This document shows positions 40,601 to 49,018 of a DNA stretch of 64,000 bases, one piece after another; positions within the stretch are counted from its first letter, which is position 1, and each line of letters starts with the position of its first letter. Origin of the DNA: Petrosia ficiformis. Taxonomy: Eukaryota > Porifera > Demospongiae > Haplosclerida > Petrosiidae. The notes under the pieces were generated by a model. It saw nothing but the letters and a program-made list of their open reading frames with translations. It did no database searches and had not been told where the DNA came from. The position numbers and the translations under genes were made by a program. Where the stretch lies: the NCBI GenBank assembly GCA_947044365.1, contig OX345639.1:663501-727500 (forward strand), written 5' to 3'.

Positions 40601-42520
40601 ATAATAATTATGTGACCTGTGCTGGTAAAAATCAGCTGTACTCAAATATTTGTGTATTCAAATGATAGATCTTCCTGGATACCACTGGCTTCCTGTAGAA
40701 AATGGCTGTATAGTGAGTCCGTTGTACCTTATTTCCATATATGGTATTGTTATCAGCACATACACAGGTGTACATATAACTCTATTAAAGTAAAATACCT
40801 TTTTCTCAAGTTGTGGATGTCTTACTGAAACCCTTCAGTAATGATTATATCTGTAAATACTTAGATTATGTAGAATAGGTGTTTTAAGATACAATGTAAG
40901 TATTTAATCAAACATGGCCACATGACATTTGAGTATACACTACATTATTCTTTCATTAGAGGACTATACTTACAAGATTTGACATTCTTGGAAGAACAGC
41001 CCACTCGACTTGAAGACGGAGTGAGTATTAATTTTGGTAAAAGATGGAAGCAGTTCAAATCAGTTGATCATATAAGATTTGCACAAACAAAGTTAGTATG
41101 TCACTATGAGGCTCTCTGTATTTACAGAGATCCTCATAGCCTCTGTGTATATGTACATGTATGTAACTTAGTTCAACAATGGGATATATACTTCTTTGTT
41201 TATAACTCGAGGGTTTCTATTACATTTGTACTTACAGAGATCCTCATAGCCTCTGTGTATATGTACATGTATGTAACTTAGTTCAACAATGGTACCTCAG
41301 AGATATATACTTCTTTGTTTATAACTCAAGGGTTTCTATTACATTTGTACTTACAGAGATCCTCATAGCCTCTGTGTATATGTACATGTATGTAACTTAG
41401 TTCAACAATGGTACCTCAGAGATATATACTTCTTTGTTTATAACTCGAGGGTTTCTATTACATTTGTACTTACAGAGATCCTCATAGCCTCTGTGTATAT
41501 GTACATGTATGTAACTTAGTTCAACAATGGTACCTCAGAGATATATACTTCTTTGTTTATAACTCGAGGGTTTCTATTACATTTGTACTTACAGAGATCC
41601 TCATAGCCTCTGTGTATATGTACATGTATGTAACTTAGTTCAACAATGGTACCTCAGAGATATATACTTCTTTGTTTATAACTCAAGGGTTTCTATTACA
41701 TTTGTACTTACAGAGATCCTCGTAGCCTCTGTGTATATGTACATGTATGTAACTTAGTTCAACAATGGGATATATACTTCTTTGTTTATAACTCGAGGGT
41801 TTCTATTACATTCGTACTTACAGAGATCCTTAAAGCTCGCTGGGAGGATCTCTGTACATAACATCTGTTGATTTTATAGTTACTTATTTTCACAGACAAT
41901 ATTTATCAGATTATCAACCCGATCCTAATATCTTGGGAATGTTTAATAACTTCAAAGATCATGAAAATAATGAGGTATGAGATTTAATATAACAAACTAA
42001 AATAAAAAATGGGCACTTGTAGTTAGTTAACTAAAACTAAAACCTTTTAGTAATCCTGATAGTATTTTAATTAATTAACTATAACACCAGAGAACTCTGT
42101 AGAAGTATGGCTACATTTATGATTGTTTGAAAGTGAACAGAATGGCAAAGATTTCTACAGACACTTTTCAGGATTACCAAAAAAATCAGATTCTTTGAAC
42201 TCTAGCTCTTGATAAACTGGAGTAAACCATTTGCTCAGCTTATTGTTTTTCTTTGCTCATAAAATCATTATCTAATTCATTAATCTTTTTTGTTAACTCT
42301 CCTCATATATAAGAGAGGAGGGTTACTGTTCATTAATCTTTTTTGTTAACTCTCCTCATATATAAGAGAGGAGGGTTACTGTTCATTAATCTCTTTTGTT
42401 AACCTTCCTCATATACTGTATTCATTTTGTCTGCATTTCGTTTTTTAACAGGAACTATACAAGAGATCTTTAGAAATAAAACCAAGCAATAGACAGAAAG
42501 CAGCTACTACACAAACATAA
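22935..42520 (+). CDS. RAPGEF1: Rap guanine nucleotide exchange factor 1 (C3G)
   Basis: Crk-binding GEF that loads Rap1 with GTP at adhesion and receptor complexes. Twenty-five exons, starts at 22935, 26190, 26403, 27781, 28094, 28338, 28734, 28996, 29696, 30251, 30442, 30808, 31572, 32506, 32994, 34316, 38242, 39230, 39583, 40056, 40227, 40433, 40960, 41896, 42453. The N-terminal helical region ([20 protein letters not shown]) matches C3G. The middle has several Pro-rich, Crk-SH3-type sites: [26 protein letters not shown] and [11 protein letters not shown]. Ras[24 protein letters not shown]. The CDC25 domain runs from [20 protein letters not shown] through [20 protein letters not shown] and [19 protein letters not shown]-terminus [13 protein letters not shown]. 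Exon 1 is only 10 nt of coding, separated by a 3.2-kb intron; that first join is the least certain. Confidence 0.92.
23288..23512. repeat. (ATAC)n microsatellite with interruptions
   Basis: Tetranucleotide tract in RAPGEF1 intron 1, reading ACAT on + and ATGT on -. Interruptions are GTACATACACGC and TTATATA-type units. Long ORFs across it are repeat translation. Confidence 0.9.
23899..24303 (+). mobile_element. MITE family 1, copy 2
   Basis: Same internal marks as the copy at 11646-12074 (TTAATTGACCGAGCCCC, CATACTCGCGTAAGTG). Its left end has lost the CCCTATGACT segment and the right end reads GGAAGCAATCTACCTATGGG. It is diverged, hence older. In RAPGEF1 intron 1. Confidence 0.7.
24751..25091. 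repeat. (CA)n tract, spacer and (TG)n tract
   Basis: About 52 bp of (CA)n at 24751-24802, ~120 bp of unique sequence, then TGTG/TCTG-rich DNA from 24920 ending in a pure (TG)n run at about 25037-25091. The two dinucleotide tracts are in inverted orientation and could pair. Confidence 0.85.
25390..25672. repeat. (ATGT)n microsatellite
   Basis: ATGT units on + with ATAT and ACATGC interruptions, RAPGEF1 intron 1. Confidence 0.9.
25797..26126. repeat. (ACAT)n / ACAC microsatellite, opposite polarity
   Basis: ACAT units with GCAGTACACAC interruptions recurring several times. It is inverted relative to the ATGT tract 130 bp upstream, so the pair forms a long potential hairpin just before RAPGEF1 exon 2 (26190). 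Confidence 0.85.
26582..26732. repeat. Two-copy ~71-bp tandem repeat
   Basis: GAATAGTTCTGAATAATTGG through GGTGGTCTTTAATGGT occurs twice back to back in RAPGEF1 intron 3, copies identical by eye. Confidence 0.85.
26795..26915 (+). mobile_element. MITE family 3 (hAT-like), diverged copy
   Basis: Begins CAGTAATGTGGAAA and ends TTCCACACCACTG, and shares GACATTCACTA and TTGTCCTG with copies at 56374-56513 and 63568-63726. No convincing target duplication. Confidence 0.55.
27595..28720. repeat. (CATC)n tracts surrounding RAPGEF1 exons 4-6
   Basis: Three CATC-rich blocks at about 27595-27750, 27880-28090 and 28545-28712 lie in consecutive introns, right up to the acceptor sites of exons 5 and 7. 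Coding exons 27781-27853, 28094-28229 and 28338-28491 lie between them and are not repeat. Confidence 0.85.
29216..29440 (+). repeat. Dispersed repeat X, copy 1
   Basis: About 220 bp (TTTAATGTCATAAGGTTAAT, TGAATTGAAATTTGACACAC, GGGAAGGATAATTAT) that recurs in the same orientation at 32036-32262, in RAPGEF1 introns 8 and 13. Unknown element; no ORF or inverted termini seen. Confidence 0.75.
30505..30745. repeat. (ATAC)n with (AC)n core
   Basis: Tetranucleotide tract in RAPGEF1 intron 11 ending in about 35 bp of (AC)n at 30688-30722. Confidence 0.9.
32036..32262 (+). repeat. Dispersed repeat X, copy 2
   Basis: Second copy of the sequence at 29216-29440, with ~85-90% similarity by eye and a longer (CA)n inside. 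Confidence 0.75.
32665..32935 (+). repeat. ~61-bp minisatellite derived from the exon 14 donor of RAPGEF1
   Basis: Exon 14 ends ...CCATTAGTTAAT and its intron begins GTAAGTGGAATGGGTACC. Downstream, CCTATAGTTAATACAAAGTGG followed by AATGGGTAYCAGTCTTGAAT repeats about four times, so the array includes exon end plus intron start, but with the GT donor mutated to AC in each copy. Confidence 0.85.
33100..34272. repeat. 1.2-kb (ATGT)n array with higher-order structure
   Basis: ATGT units broken by ACATGTACATG, ATCTATGT, TTTGTATGTACATGC and ACATTGTATG inserts that recur in the same order. The marker GTACGTACATGTACATG starts at about 33336, 33687 and 34102, so a larger unit of about 350-415 bp has been duplicated. 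It lies in RAPGEF1 intron 15 and ends just before exon 16 (34316). Confidence 0.9.
34640..37950 (-). mobile_element. Dead LINE retrotransposon with restriction-like endonuclease, antisense in RAPGEF1 intron 16
   Basis: Reverse-strand coding remnants are in several frames: an N-terminal segment (about 37894-36971), reverse transcriptase pieces (about 37022-36230, including a YADD box in [11 protein letters not shown]), then 36170-34930. The last part holds a CX2CX7HX4C zinc knuckle ([16 protein letters not shown]) and a PD-(D/E)xK-like stretch ([12 protein letters not shown] ... [14 protein letters not shown]), the C-terminal layout of RLE-type LINEs. Frame changes near 36200, 36400 and 37000 make it inactive. 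The 3' end (low coordinates) finishes in a (TAA)n tail at about 34640-34700, expected of such elements. A second TTA tract at 37947-37970 and the following ~240 bp may be another, older 3' fragment. Confidence 0.8.
38445..38832. repeat. ~60-bp minisatellite, RAPGEF1 intron 17
   Basis: Repeated units of GAGATTTGTGAGTGTGT plus ATGTACATGTACATGTA variants, about six copies, directly after the exon 17 donor at 38441. Confidence 0.8.
38833..39048 (+). mobile_element. MITE family 2 (hAT-like), copy 1, with 8-bp target-site duplication
   Basis: 216 bp with ends CAGTGTTTTTGATAAGCTT and TGCTTATCAAAAATTCTG. ACATGCAT sits immediately left (38825-38832) and right (39049-39056), a perfect 8-bp duplication as made by hAT transposases. 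Internal marks are CCAAAGAGCTTCTTATTTGG, GGCTCAAGATGTATTCCCAA and TTGAGCCAATTTGGCCC. Non-coding. Related copies are at 56718-56943 and 58797-58980, in reverse internal orientation. Confidence 0.85.
39765..39995. repeat. (ATGT)n microsatellite with AT-rich tail
   Basis: Begins at the donor of RAPGEF1 exon 19 (the GTATGT donor at 39763 is itself the first repeat unit) and runs to 39990. Confidence 0.9.
41118..41850 (+). repeat. 119-bp minisatellite, RAPGEF1 intron 23
   Basis: Seven starts of CAGAGATCCTC at about 41125, 41235, 41354, 41473, 41592, 41711 and 41821. Middle units are 119 bp, the outer ones shorter by loss of GGTACCTCAGA. Every unit carries TTTGTACTTACAG, which looks like a 3' splice site, followed about 30 bp later by ACATGTATGT. 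Copies are nearly identical, so amplification is recent. It starts within 40 bp of the exon 23 donor (41092). Confidence 0.9.
42270..42415 (+). repeat. Three-copy ~52-bp tandem repeat before the last RAPGEF1 exon
   Basis: TTCATTAATCTTTTTTGTTAAC plus TCTCCTCATATATAAGAGAG and GAGGGTTACTG repeats three times, the last copy diverged and incomplete; exon 25 starts at 42453. Confidence 0.85.
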
Positions 42521-42809
42521 TAATTATAATAATGTATATACACAATGTATCATATTATACTCAATGTGTTGAACGACAATGAGTCTTGAAATTATGTGTG
42601 TCTGTTTGTTATTCATGAATCAAAATTCCCAAATTTTTTTATATGTAGAATTGATAATATTGTGCATAGCACATTATGTTTACATACAATCAGTTTCATT
42701 ATCGTAATTTGTTTTGATTATAACAACATGAATATAGATAGTATATTGATGTTTATTTTTCATGTATTGTGTATAATTGTGATGTGTGTTTGAAATAATT
42801 CTGAACAAA

Positions 42810-43189
42810 CTAACTCCACCAAAAACTAACAGAGAAACTGAGCGACAGAGAGCGTACATAGTGCCACCATTGTGGTGGAATATATAGCATCTCTCCTTCT
42901 TTTAAAATACACTCCATTCCCTGAGCTTTTTGAAAAAGTGGGAATTGATCAATGTCTGGACAGTCAAGGTCAACCTGCATCGAGATGGTACCTTAGTAAA
43001 TCAACCACTTTTGTACATCTTTACATAATTATATTTGTATAGGGTTATACAGAAACTTACAATCTCCATCCTTGCTCTCTCTCTCTCTTTCTTACACACA
43101 CTCTACATCTATTTTCCTCACTTGACTAGTGTTAGTCAAAATCCCTTCATGAGGATATAAAAACTTAGTTTCTTGCAATCTCCGTCCTT

Positions 43190-43230
<41 letters not shown>

Positions 43231-45074
43231 CACACTCTCTATCTTTTCTCACTTGACTAGTGTTAGTCAACATCCCTTCATGAGGATATAAAAACTCAGT
43301 TTCTAGTTTATCATACAGCCTGATGTACTTGTCACCAAACACCTGAATGAAACATAAGTAACTATGGACACATGGTAAAATAACCATCACCTGGGTCAGT
43401 AGATTATGCTGTGGATCATAATGTAATGGAGATACTGTCCCGCCTGGACCAAACCAAGCATTGATTTTGACATCTTCTTTACTTACCTGTTCCTCTATCT
43501 CATTCTTCCCTTCTTTGTAAGAATAGTCAAGCATACAACAGTAGTCTGGTACAAGTATATCTTTTCGTAACTGGGGAATCTGTTATCAATTGAAGTATAT
43601 TTTTGTTTGGTGAAGATTGTGGAATACCTGATCAAAGAGCTGATGCTGAGCTAAATAGCCCTTTTCATTTTCAGTAGACTACAAAATTTTTTAAAAAGTG
43701 TAAATATTTGTTTAAAAACATTTATTTCATGACACGAATATTAAAAAGATAAATTGAGAAAAAGTATCCCTATGACGCAACTTCCTTAACTACACATACA
43801 ACGCATAGTCGTGCAAGTGACACAAAAAAAAATATATATATATATATATACATTAAACCCCCGTGGAAAGCAATTATAGGGATGGCCCTATGGGCCATCG
43901 CAGGTTGAAACATTTTGTAAGAACATTATAACTATTTAGCTTTGAAGTACTTCCCCTTCTTACCATGATAAATTTGTCAATAAACTTGTTTACTGTCATG
44001 AGTTTCTGTGACCATTCCTTGTCTGTGTATCGTGATCCTATCTCCACAGGTACAGTGCGTGGTCCTGCAACTTTCCTCAAATACTCCAAACTGTGAGATA
44101 GTTGGAGAAACAATGTACAAACAATAATATAATACAATACTATACCTCCATCGATTTGTTGTCATAGCGGGCCAATAACTAGTACAACCAGTTAATATAA
44201 CAGGTCTTTTTGGTAACATATATTCTTCATGAAATGTAAGCAAAGATGGACATTCCATTCTCTCAATACTATCACAAAATGACGAGGAAGAGTGCCGATC
44301 TAGTTTCAAGCATTGGCTTTCTTCGGATTTAAATTTCTTTGTCAGTATTACTTCATTGATTTCTTTTTCATGTTTATAATTTTTGAAGTGAATTTTTGGT
44401 CTTTTTGTTTGCTTTTTGTATTTTAAATCTGGTATGGTGACATCACATACTTCATCAATGGAAGTAGACGACACCACATCTGCAATAGGTGGGTTGATCT
44501 CTTCTGTGTGGCCCATTACTGAAGTTATGGTAGTCTTGTTCCCAGACTCACCAACAGTAAAGTCTGGGAATGAGACTACAGTAGTGTCTGTAAACTCTGT
44601 ATCTCTTGAAGGATCCGTTAACGTTGCTGTACAGTCAATCGTATTCCACCCAGTGTCAATACTTGTAGTTTTGCTACCTAATTCAGCAGTTAAAATGGAG
44701 GCCATTTCATATAAAATGCCATTCATTACATCAGCAGCACCTAACAGAATTCCTTTATCAACAACACTCAACGCTTCTCGATATTGACCAATGTAACTTA
44801 ATGCTAATCCTCGCAGCACAGTAGCAAGTGCATATAGCTTTCTATAAACAACTGGTACATTTTCCCAATGACCGGAATGAAGTCTCTCCCAGCACCAATC
44901 TTCCACTACCTTAGACCATTGCATACTAACCTTATAATCACCATCCTTTGCTAAATTAATACTATTTTCAAAAGCAGTGAGAATGCTATCTGCAGAAGGA
45001 ATCTGTAACTGTTCTATTTGTGTTCTGATCTCTTGAAACATCTCAGTGTACTTGATACCAAGTTGAGCCGCCAT
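42810..45074 (-). CDS. KDM8: JmjC oxygenase KDM8/JMJD5
   Basis: 2-oxoglutarate/Fe(II) dioxygenase of the JMJD5 group (reported as arginyl hydroxylase and histone-tail peptidase/demethylase), nuclear. The N-terminal helical half ([30 protein letters not shown]) matches the DYSWEKLNTGTW block of KDM8. The JmjC part is spread over exons at about 44151-44216 ([15 protein letters not shown]), 43965-44096 ([20 protein letters not shown]), 43629-43679, 43391-43578, 43255-43342 and 42810-42977. Metal ligands are visible: His and Asp in VSPLHYDPQ, and the distal His in [13 protein letters not shown] at the C-terminus. A Ser/Thr-rich linker (about residues 135-235) is longer than in human. Start chosen at MAAQLGIKY (45074); an upstream in-frame ATG at 45095 would add seven residues. 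Confidence 0.92.
43129..43342 (-). repeat. Tandem partial duplication of a KDM8 exon-donor junction
   Basis: The exon 43255-43342 ends (on the minus strand) [14 protein letters not shown] then GTGAGAAAAG. The same end, donor and (CT)n intron start recur at about 43129-43175 with two or three changes, without the 5' half of the exon. The spacing is about 117 bp, separated by a (CT)n run. Confidence 0.85.
43756..43899 (+). mobile_element. MITE family 1, internally deleted copy 3
   Basis: GAGAAAAAGTATCCCTATGA is followed directly by CGCAACTTCCTTAACTAC, skipping ~280 bp found in full copies, then a (TA)n tract and the right end GGAAAGCAATTATAGGGATG. In a KDM8 intron. Confidence 0.75.
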
Positions 45075-45149
45075 GAATATGTGGGCGTGGCTCATACCGC
45101 ATACGCTACACCTCCGAATTAATTACCATCCCGTACACACACACGTGGA
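45075..45149. promoter_or_regulatory. Divergent promoter KDM8 / TOM5-like gene
   Basis: Only 75 bp separate the two start codons. GC-richer than surroundings (GCGGTATGAGCC on the KDM8 side). Both transcripts must start here or within the coding regions. Confidence 0.55.
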
Positions 45150-45383
45150 ATGAAGCGAGTAAGTATTAAAGGATCTGGAGACGTAGAAGATGAAGAAGCT
45201 GTTCTTGAACTAGCACAACAACAAAGATATGCCAGACTTCAATTGATAGGTGTTATAGTAACGTTTGGAGCAATAGTGGGTGCTTTGAGAATAGGTAGGC
45301 GTGTCACTAATTAATTAATAACTATGAAATTATTATTTCATTAATACACAGCCCCTTACCTTTGGAGAGTTATCAGTAATTAA
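45150..45383 (+). CDS. Small tail-anchored protein, TOM5-like
   Basis: Two-exon gene: 45150-45294 and 45352-45383 (intron GTAGGC...ACACAG). It encodes 58 residues: MKRVSIKGSGDVEDEEAVLE, an amphipathic Q/R segment, a hydrophobic helix VIVTFGAIVGALRIAP, then YLWRVISN-stop. The C-terminal pattern LR-hydrophobic-AP followed by a short basic end resembles metazoan TOM5 (ALLRVTPFILKKL), a small subunit of the mitochondrial outer-membrane import pore. If the intron is not spliced the frame ends RRVTN after 54 residues. The identity is tentative; the ORF, splice sites and membrane helix are seen directly. Confidence 0.5.
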
Positions 45384-45574
45384 TGAAACTCACAAGAAAT
45401 GTAATAAAATATATATCTGTACAGATGTGCTTAATACTTTGATTAAAACAATCATACAATTGAGATAAATATTTATAATTATTATATTTGTAAATTATTT
45501 TCTTGTCTTTACGATGATAATAACTACATTAAGAATTAAAAAAAAACATAAAACGCAATAAAATCACAATTTAA

Positions 45575-48500
45575 TTACTCACTTAGGATTATAGCAATGA
45601 TAGCAAGAACAATGCCTGCCAGAATGAGTTTTAACTATAAAGTTGAAAATGATAATTACATGATATTATTTTATGTTCAACACTATAGTGAGGGTGTATA
45701 GCGGAAACCGTGGGAATTTCACATGACTTGGTGATTATTCCACTATGAATAATGTGTAAATTATGTATAATTAACGATACTATACTCTTTCTAACGTACC
45801 CTCAAATGACATGGACACCTGGTACACTAGTTATTTCTATACTGCAGATATCAGATATTACAGGCAAATAAAACTGCCTATACCTACACCTACACCTATA
45901 CCTATACCTATACCTATACCAATACCTATACCAATACCTATACTATATCTATACCAATACCTATACCTATACCTATACCAATACCTATACCTATACTAAT
46001 ACCAATACCTATACCTATACCTATACCTATACCTATACCTATACCTATACCAATACCTATACCAATACCTATACCAATACCTATACCAATACCTATACCA
46101 ATACCTATACCAATACCAATACCTATACCAATACCTATACCTATACCTATACCTATACCTATACCTGTATCAATACCTATACCAATACCTATACCTATAC
46201 CTATACCTATACCAATACCAATACCTATACCAATACCTATACCAATACCTATACCTATACCTATACCTATACCTATACCTATACCTGTACCAATACCTAT
46301 ACCTATACCTATACCTATACCTATACCTATACCTATACCTATACCAATACCAATACCTATACCTATACCTGCATTCACCAATTTTTCTAGTATACGTGAA
46401 TGTGACTACTTTTTAGCATCACTCTAGCCATTTCTGTAAAATGAAACTCACAAACTACCAGAAAAGATGGAAATAGCTCAACAAAAATATGATTCTAAGT
46501 GTTGTATCAATCTTTCCTACAGTACAATAGTAATATAAAGTTTAAAAACGTAGTCTGTAAAGTATATGTATCTGCCCTATACTACTTGCCTTGAGTTTAA
46601 GCACCATACTAGTACAGGTATGTACAACACTGTTCCAAGTCGTATTTCATCAATACATATCATTATATATACTAATGTACATTTAACCATACATACTCTG
46701 CAATTTTTCCACCACATTTTCCGTTCCAACCTTCGGGCACTGACTCTGAAATGAGAAGCACTTTCCGCTAATCCCTCTATAAATACATAATAAAGAATAG
46801 ACAGGTATAACTGATAATATAGTACAGCACACACCTGATTTGTCTTCCAAATCTTCTAGTTTATCTCCCCTCTCTAACACTTTATTGATATTATCACGCA
46901 TCACATTAATCACTCCAGATACCTGAGTCTGTACTCTGAAAAGGGTAGAGGGCAGCAATGTACATGGGATTATCATTACAACCTTTCCTTGCACATATCA
47001 ATTCAATTGTAATGTATTAGCTACTCGTCTAGTAGTAAGTACATGGTGTTATAAACTCCACCTCACCATAATGCCTAGAATACCTTTCTGATTGCAGGAT
47101 GACTAATCAATTTACAAATAATTTTGCTTGCAAATAGCTCTTTTGAGCTCCTAACTAGTTTTCCAGAAAATGTCCTAATACATAGACAGACGCACAAAAC
47201 AGATACCACACCCTTCCACTTACACTTAGTGGTATGGGTAATAATAAGCCTATTACTATTGAGTATTATTACTATACGGTATGGTGACTGTTTTTGACAT
47301 AATTTATACTGTGCATTTACAATGATCATTGTCTCCTCATAATAATATTGAACAATGTCTCATTATTTAGTTACAATTACGTTTCTCATCATCTAGTCAT
47401 GTTTATTTATTATGGCCCGTAGGGCCATCCCTATGATTGCTTTCCCACGGGTTCGATGTATGTTTATATATATATATATATATATATATGTTTGTGTCAC
47501 CTACGCGAGTATGCGTTGTATACGTAGTTAAGGAAGTTACATCTTCCCGGGGGCTCGGTCAATTAATGGGCGTGGCGCGTAAAGAACGCGCGATCAAGCT
47601 CTACACACCAGCAGAAAGAAAGCTGTGTAGCTTACGTAGAAACTGGAACTAATAGCTAGCTATTCTGCCTGGCATATATTCCTAAAGTTCTACAAGGTCC
47701 TTTGAAAGGTCAGGAGAGTAGATAATCAAAATAATAACTATAATAAGCTGTTGTCTTTCATGATTACTGAATCCTGGACACCACAAAGCAGTCATAAGGA
47801 TACTTTTATAAATTTATAAAGCAATCATAGGGATGTTTTTTTTCTCTATATACACTTGTTACTATTACTTCTGGTTCTATAAGAGCTAGTGAATCTTCAT
47901 GACATACCATATATTATATATATGGTACTATACTACAATACAACCCTACTACCTCTTAGTCTGGCTGTGCCGCCCACTTTGCATACAAGGAAGTGGTCTA
48001 AACTAAACTTGTTCTGATGGAATGTCTGGAATGTAATTAATAATTTAACACGTGTAAACAGTAACACTAAAAACGAACCTGATCCTCTATTATTGCTGTT
48101 AGTGGGGTAACTACACAAACAATGGATGGAAGAATTGGTCTGCACAGAATATCATACACACGAGGCAAACAACCATAACACAAGCTCTTCCCATATCCAG
48201 TTGGCAAAATTGCGAACACATCTCGACCAGTCATTATACCTACTATTACTTCTAGCTGCAATTTTTTCAAACTCTTATATCCTAGTTGTCTGACTGAATC
48301 GTTAGCAGCACCTGCAATCTGAAGTTTTGATATACCTTCCATGTTGCTTCTATAACGACATTCATGAATCATAATGAGATTCATAAGGTAAAGGTATGCA
48401 ATAATTAACCGCTGCAGCTATAGCTGTGGCAGAAGGAGTTTAGTATATGAGTGTCCTCAGACCACTCCCTCGTATGCAAAGTGGGCGGCACTGCCAGACT

Positions 48501-48953
48501 AACTACCTCTATGATACCCCTAGGATAGAAGAGTACTAGCTACCATATAAACTCTAATTATCTAGTCAGTTTAGCTGTACAGGATGTCTTTTTATAGTAA
48601 CAAATTAATGATGAAACAATCTTTCACACAAAATTACATTGTATATACGTACTGTTTGATTTTTGGGTCGTCATGTCCTTGTCCTGGTCTGACAGCTCGT
48701 CCGGAATGATGTGGCACATGTGGAGAACTATTCAAAAATCTAAGTGTAGGAATATAGTCATGTGGTAGTCACATGACTAATTAATAAATCTGAAAATTCA
48801 CACACATTTCTTCCTCTTCTTCGTCAGAAGAATCAAGCCCAAGCAACTGAACCTGTTAAACAAAGAGAGATTAATAATACTTCATAATAGATCTTCCAGA
48901 TTACTCACTCTATCTTGATCTTCATTTTGTCCTCGTCTGAATTTTGGTGGCAT
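45575..48953 (-). CDS. VAMP4: Vesicle-associated membrane protein 4 (R-SNARE)
   Basis: R-SNARE of the trans-Golgi/endosome. Six exons: 48909-48953, 48806-48852, 48653-48739, 46835-46935, 46697-46776, 45575-45634; all phases agree and give 139 residues, near the 141 of human. The start MPPKFRRGQNEDQDR matches the VAMP4-specific MPPKFKRHLND. The acidic patch DSSDEEEEE and the following LL-type signal region fit VAMP4 trafficking motifs. SNARE motif: VQTQVSGVINVMRDNINKV then LERGDKLEDLEDKSE with the zero-layer Arg in LERG; then RRLERKMWWKNCR and a TM anchor KLILAGIVLAIIAIIL. The 1.7-kb intron 3 holds a MULE-like element and a MITE, and intron 5 a hexanucleotide array. Confidence 0.93.
45882..46372. 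repeat. 490-bp (CCTATA/CCAATA)n hexanucleotide array
   Basis: About 80 six-base units ACCTAT or ACCAAT in VAMP4 intron 5, the two variants arranged in irregular blocks. It reads GGTATA/GGTATT on the VAMP4 sense strand and gives a Gly-Ile ORF in one frame, which is not a gene. Confidence 0.95.
47412..47850 (-). mobile_element. MITE family 1, copy 4 (inverted)
   Basis: Left end GGCCCGTAGGGCCATCCCTA; inside GGGGGCTCGGTCAATTAATG; right end GCAATCATAGGGATG...TCTCTATATA. The right side has a second nested end (AAAGCAGTCATAAGGATAC 35 bp inside), suggesting a duplicated terminus. Long, well-kept copy. Confidence 0.8.
47957..48501 (-). mobile_element. MULE-like TIR element with 9-bp target-site duplication and RecQ fragment
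   Basis: 545 bp. Left end TAGTCTGGCTGTGCCGCCCA; right end is the inverted TAGTCTGGCAGTGCCGCCCA; similarity continues ~43 bp (CTTTGCATAC, GAGTGGTCT-type) with a few mismatches. ACTACCTCT lies at 47948-47956 and again at 48502-48510, a perfect 9-bp target duplication, the size made by Mutator-like transposases. The inside is almost entirely a helicase gene fragment rather than transposase. Located in VAMP4 intron 3. Confidence 0.8.
48067..48360 (-). pseudogene. RecQ-type DNA helicase fragment
   Basis: Open frame of about 95 codons on the minus strand, beginning near MEGISKLQIAGAANDSVRQL. It contains GRDVFAILPTGYGKSLCYG, a Walker A/motif I of RecQ-like helicases, then SIVCVVTPLTAIIEDQVRF (motif Ia). 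It stops after motif Ia, so DEAH box and HRDC parts are missing and no helicase activity is possible. It lies wholly inside the TIR element 47957-48501, either as captured host sequence or as the relic of an element-encoded helicase. Confidence 0.8.
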
Positions 48954-49018
48954 CTTTCTTACAGCAACTATTTACTAACTTTAATAATCATCAGCTCCGC
49001 CCACTTTATACAGCTCAG
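48954..49018. promoter_or_regulatory. Divergent promoter VAMP4 / glutaredoxin-like gene
   Basis: 65 bp between start codons, containing CATCAGCTCCGCCCACTT, a GC-box-like CCGCCC on an AT-rich background. Confidence 0.5.

Noticed and set aside
43201..43224. Regulatory (CT)n/GAGA element in KDM8
   Set aside because: Simple (CT)n tract inside the partial exon duplication; no promoter context.
45938..46381. 147-codon Gly-Ile frame on the minus strand
   Set aside because: Pure product of the hexanucleotide repeat; lies in a VAMP4 intron.
47075..47329. Minus-strand frame of 84 codons with a donor-like site at its end
   Set aside because: Phase does not fit VAMP4 exon 4, and VAMP4 is complete without it; no family recognised.
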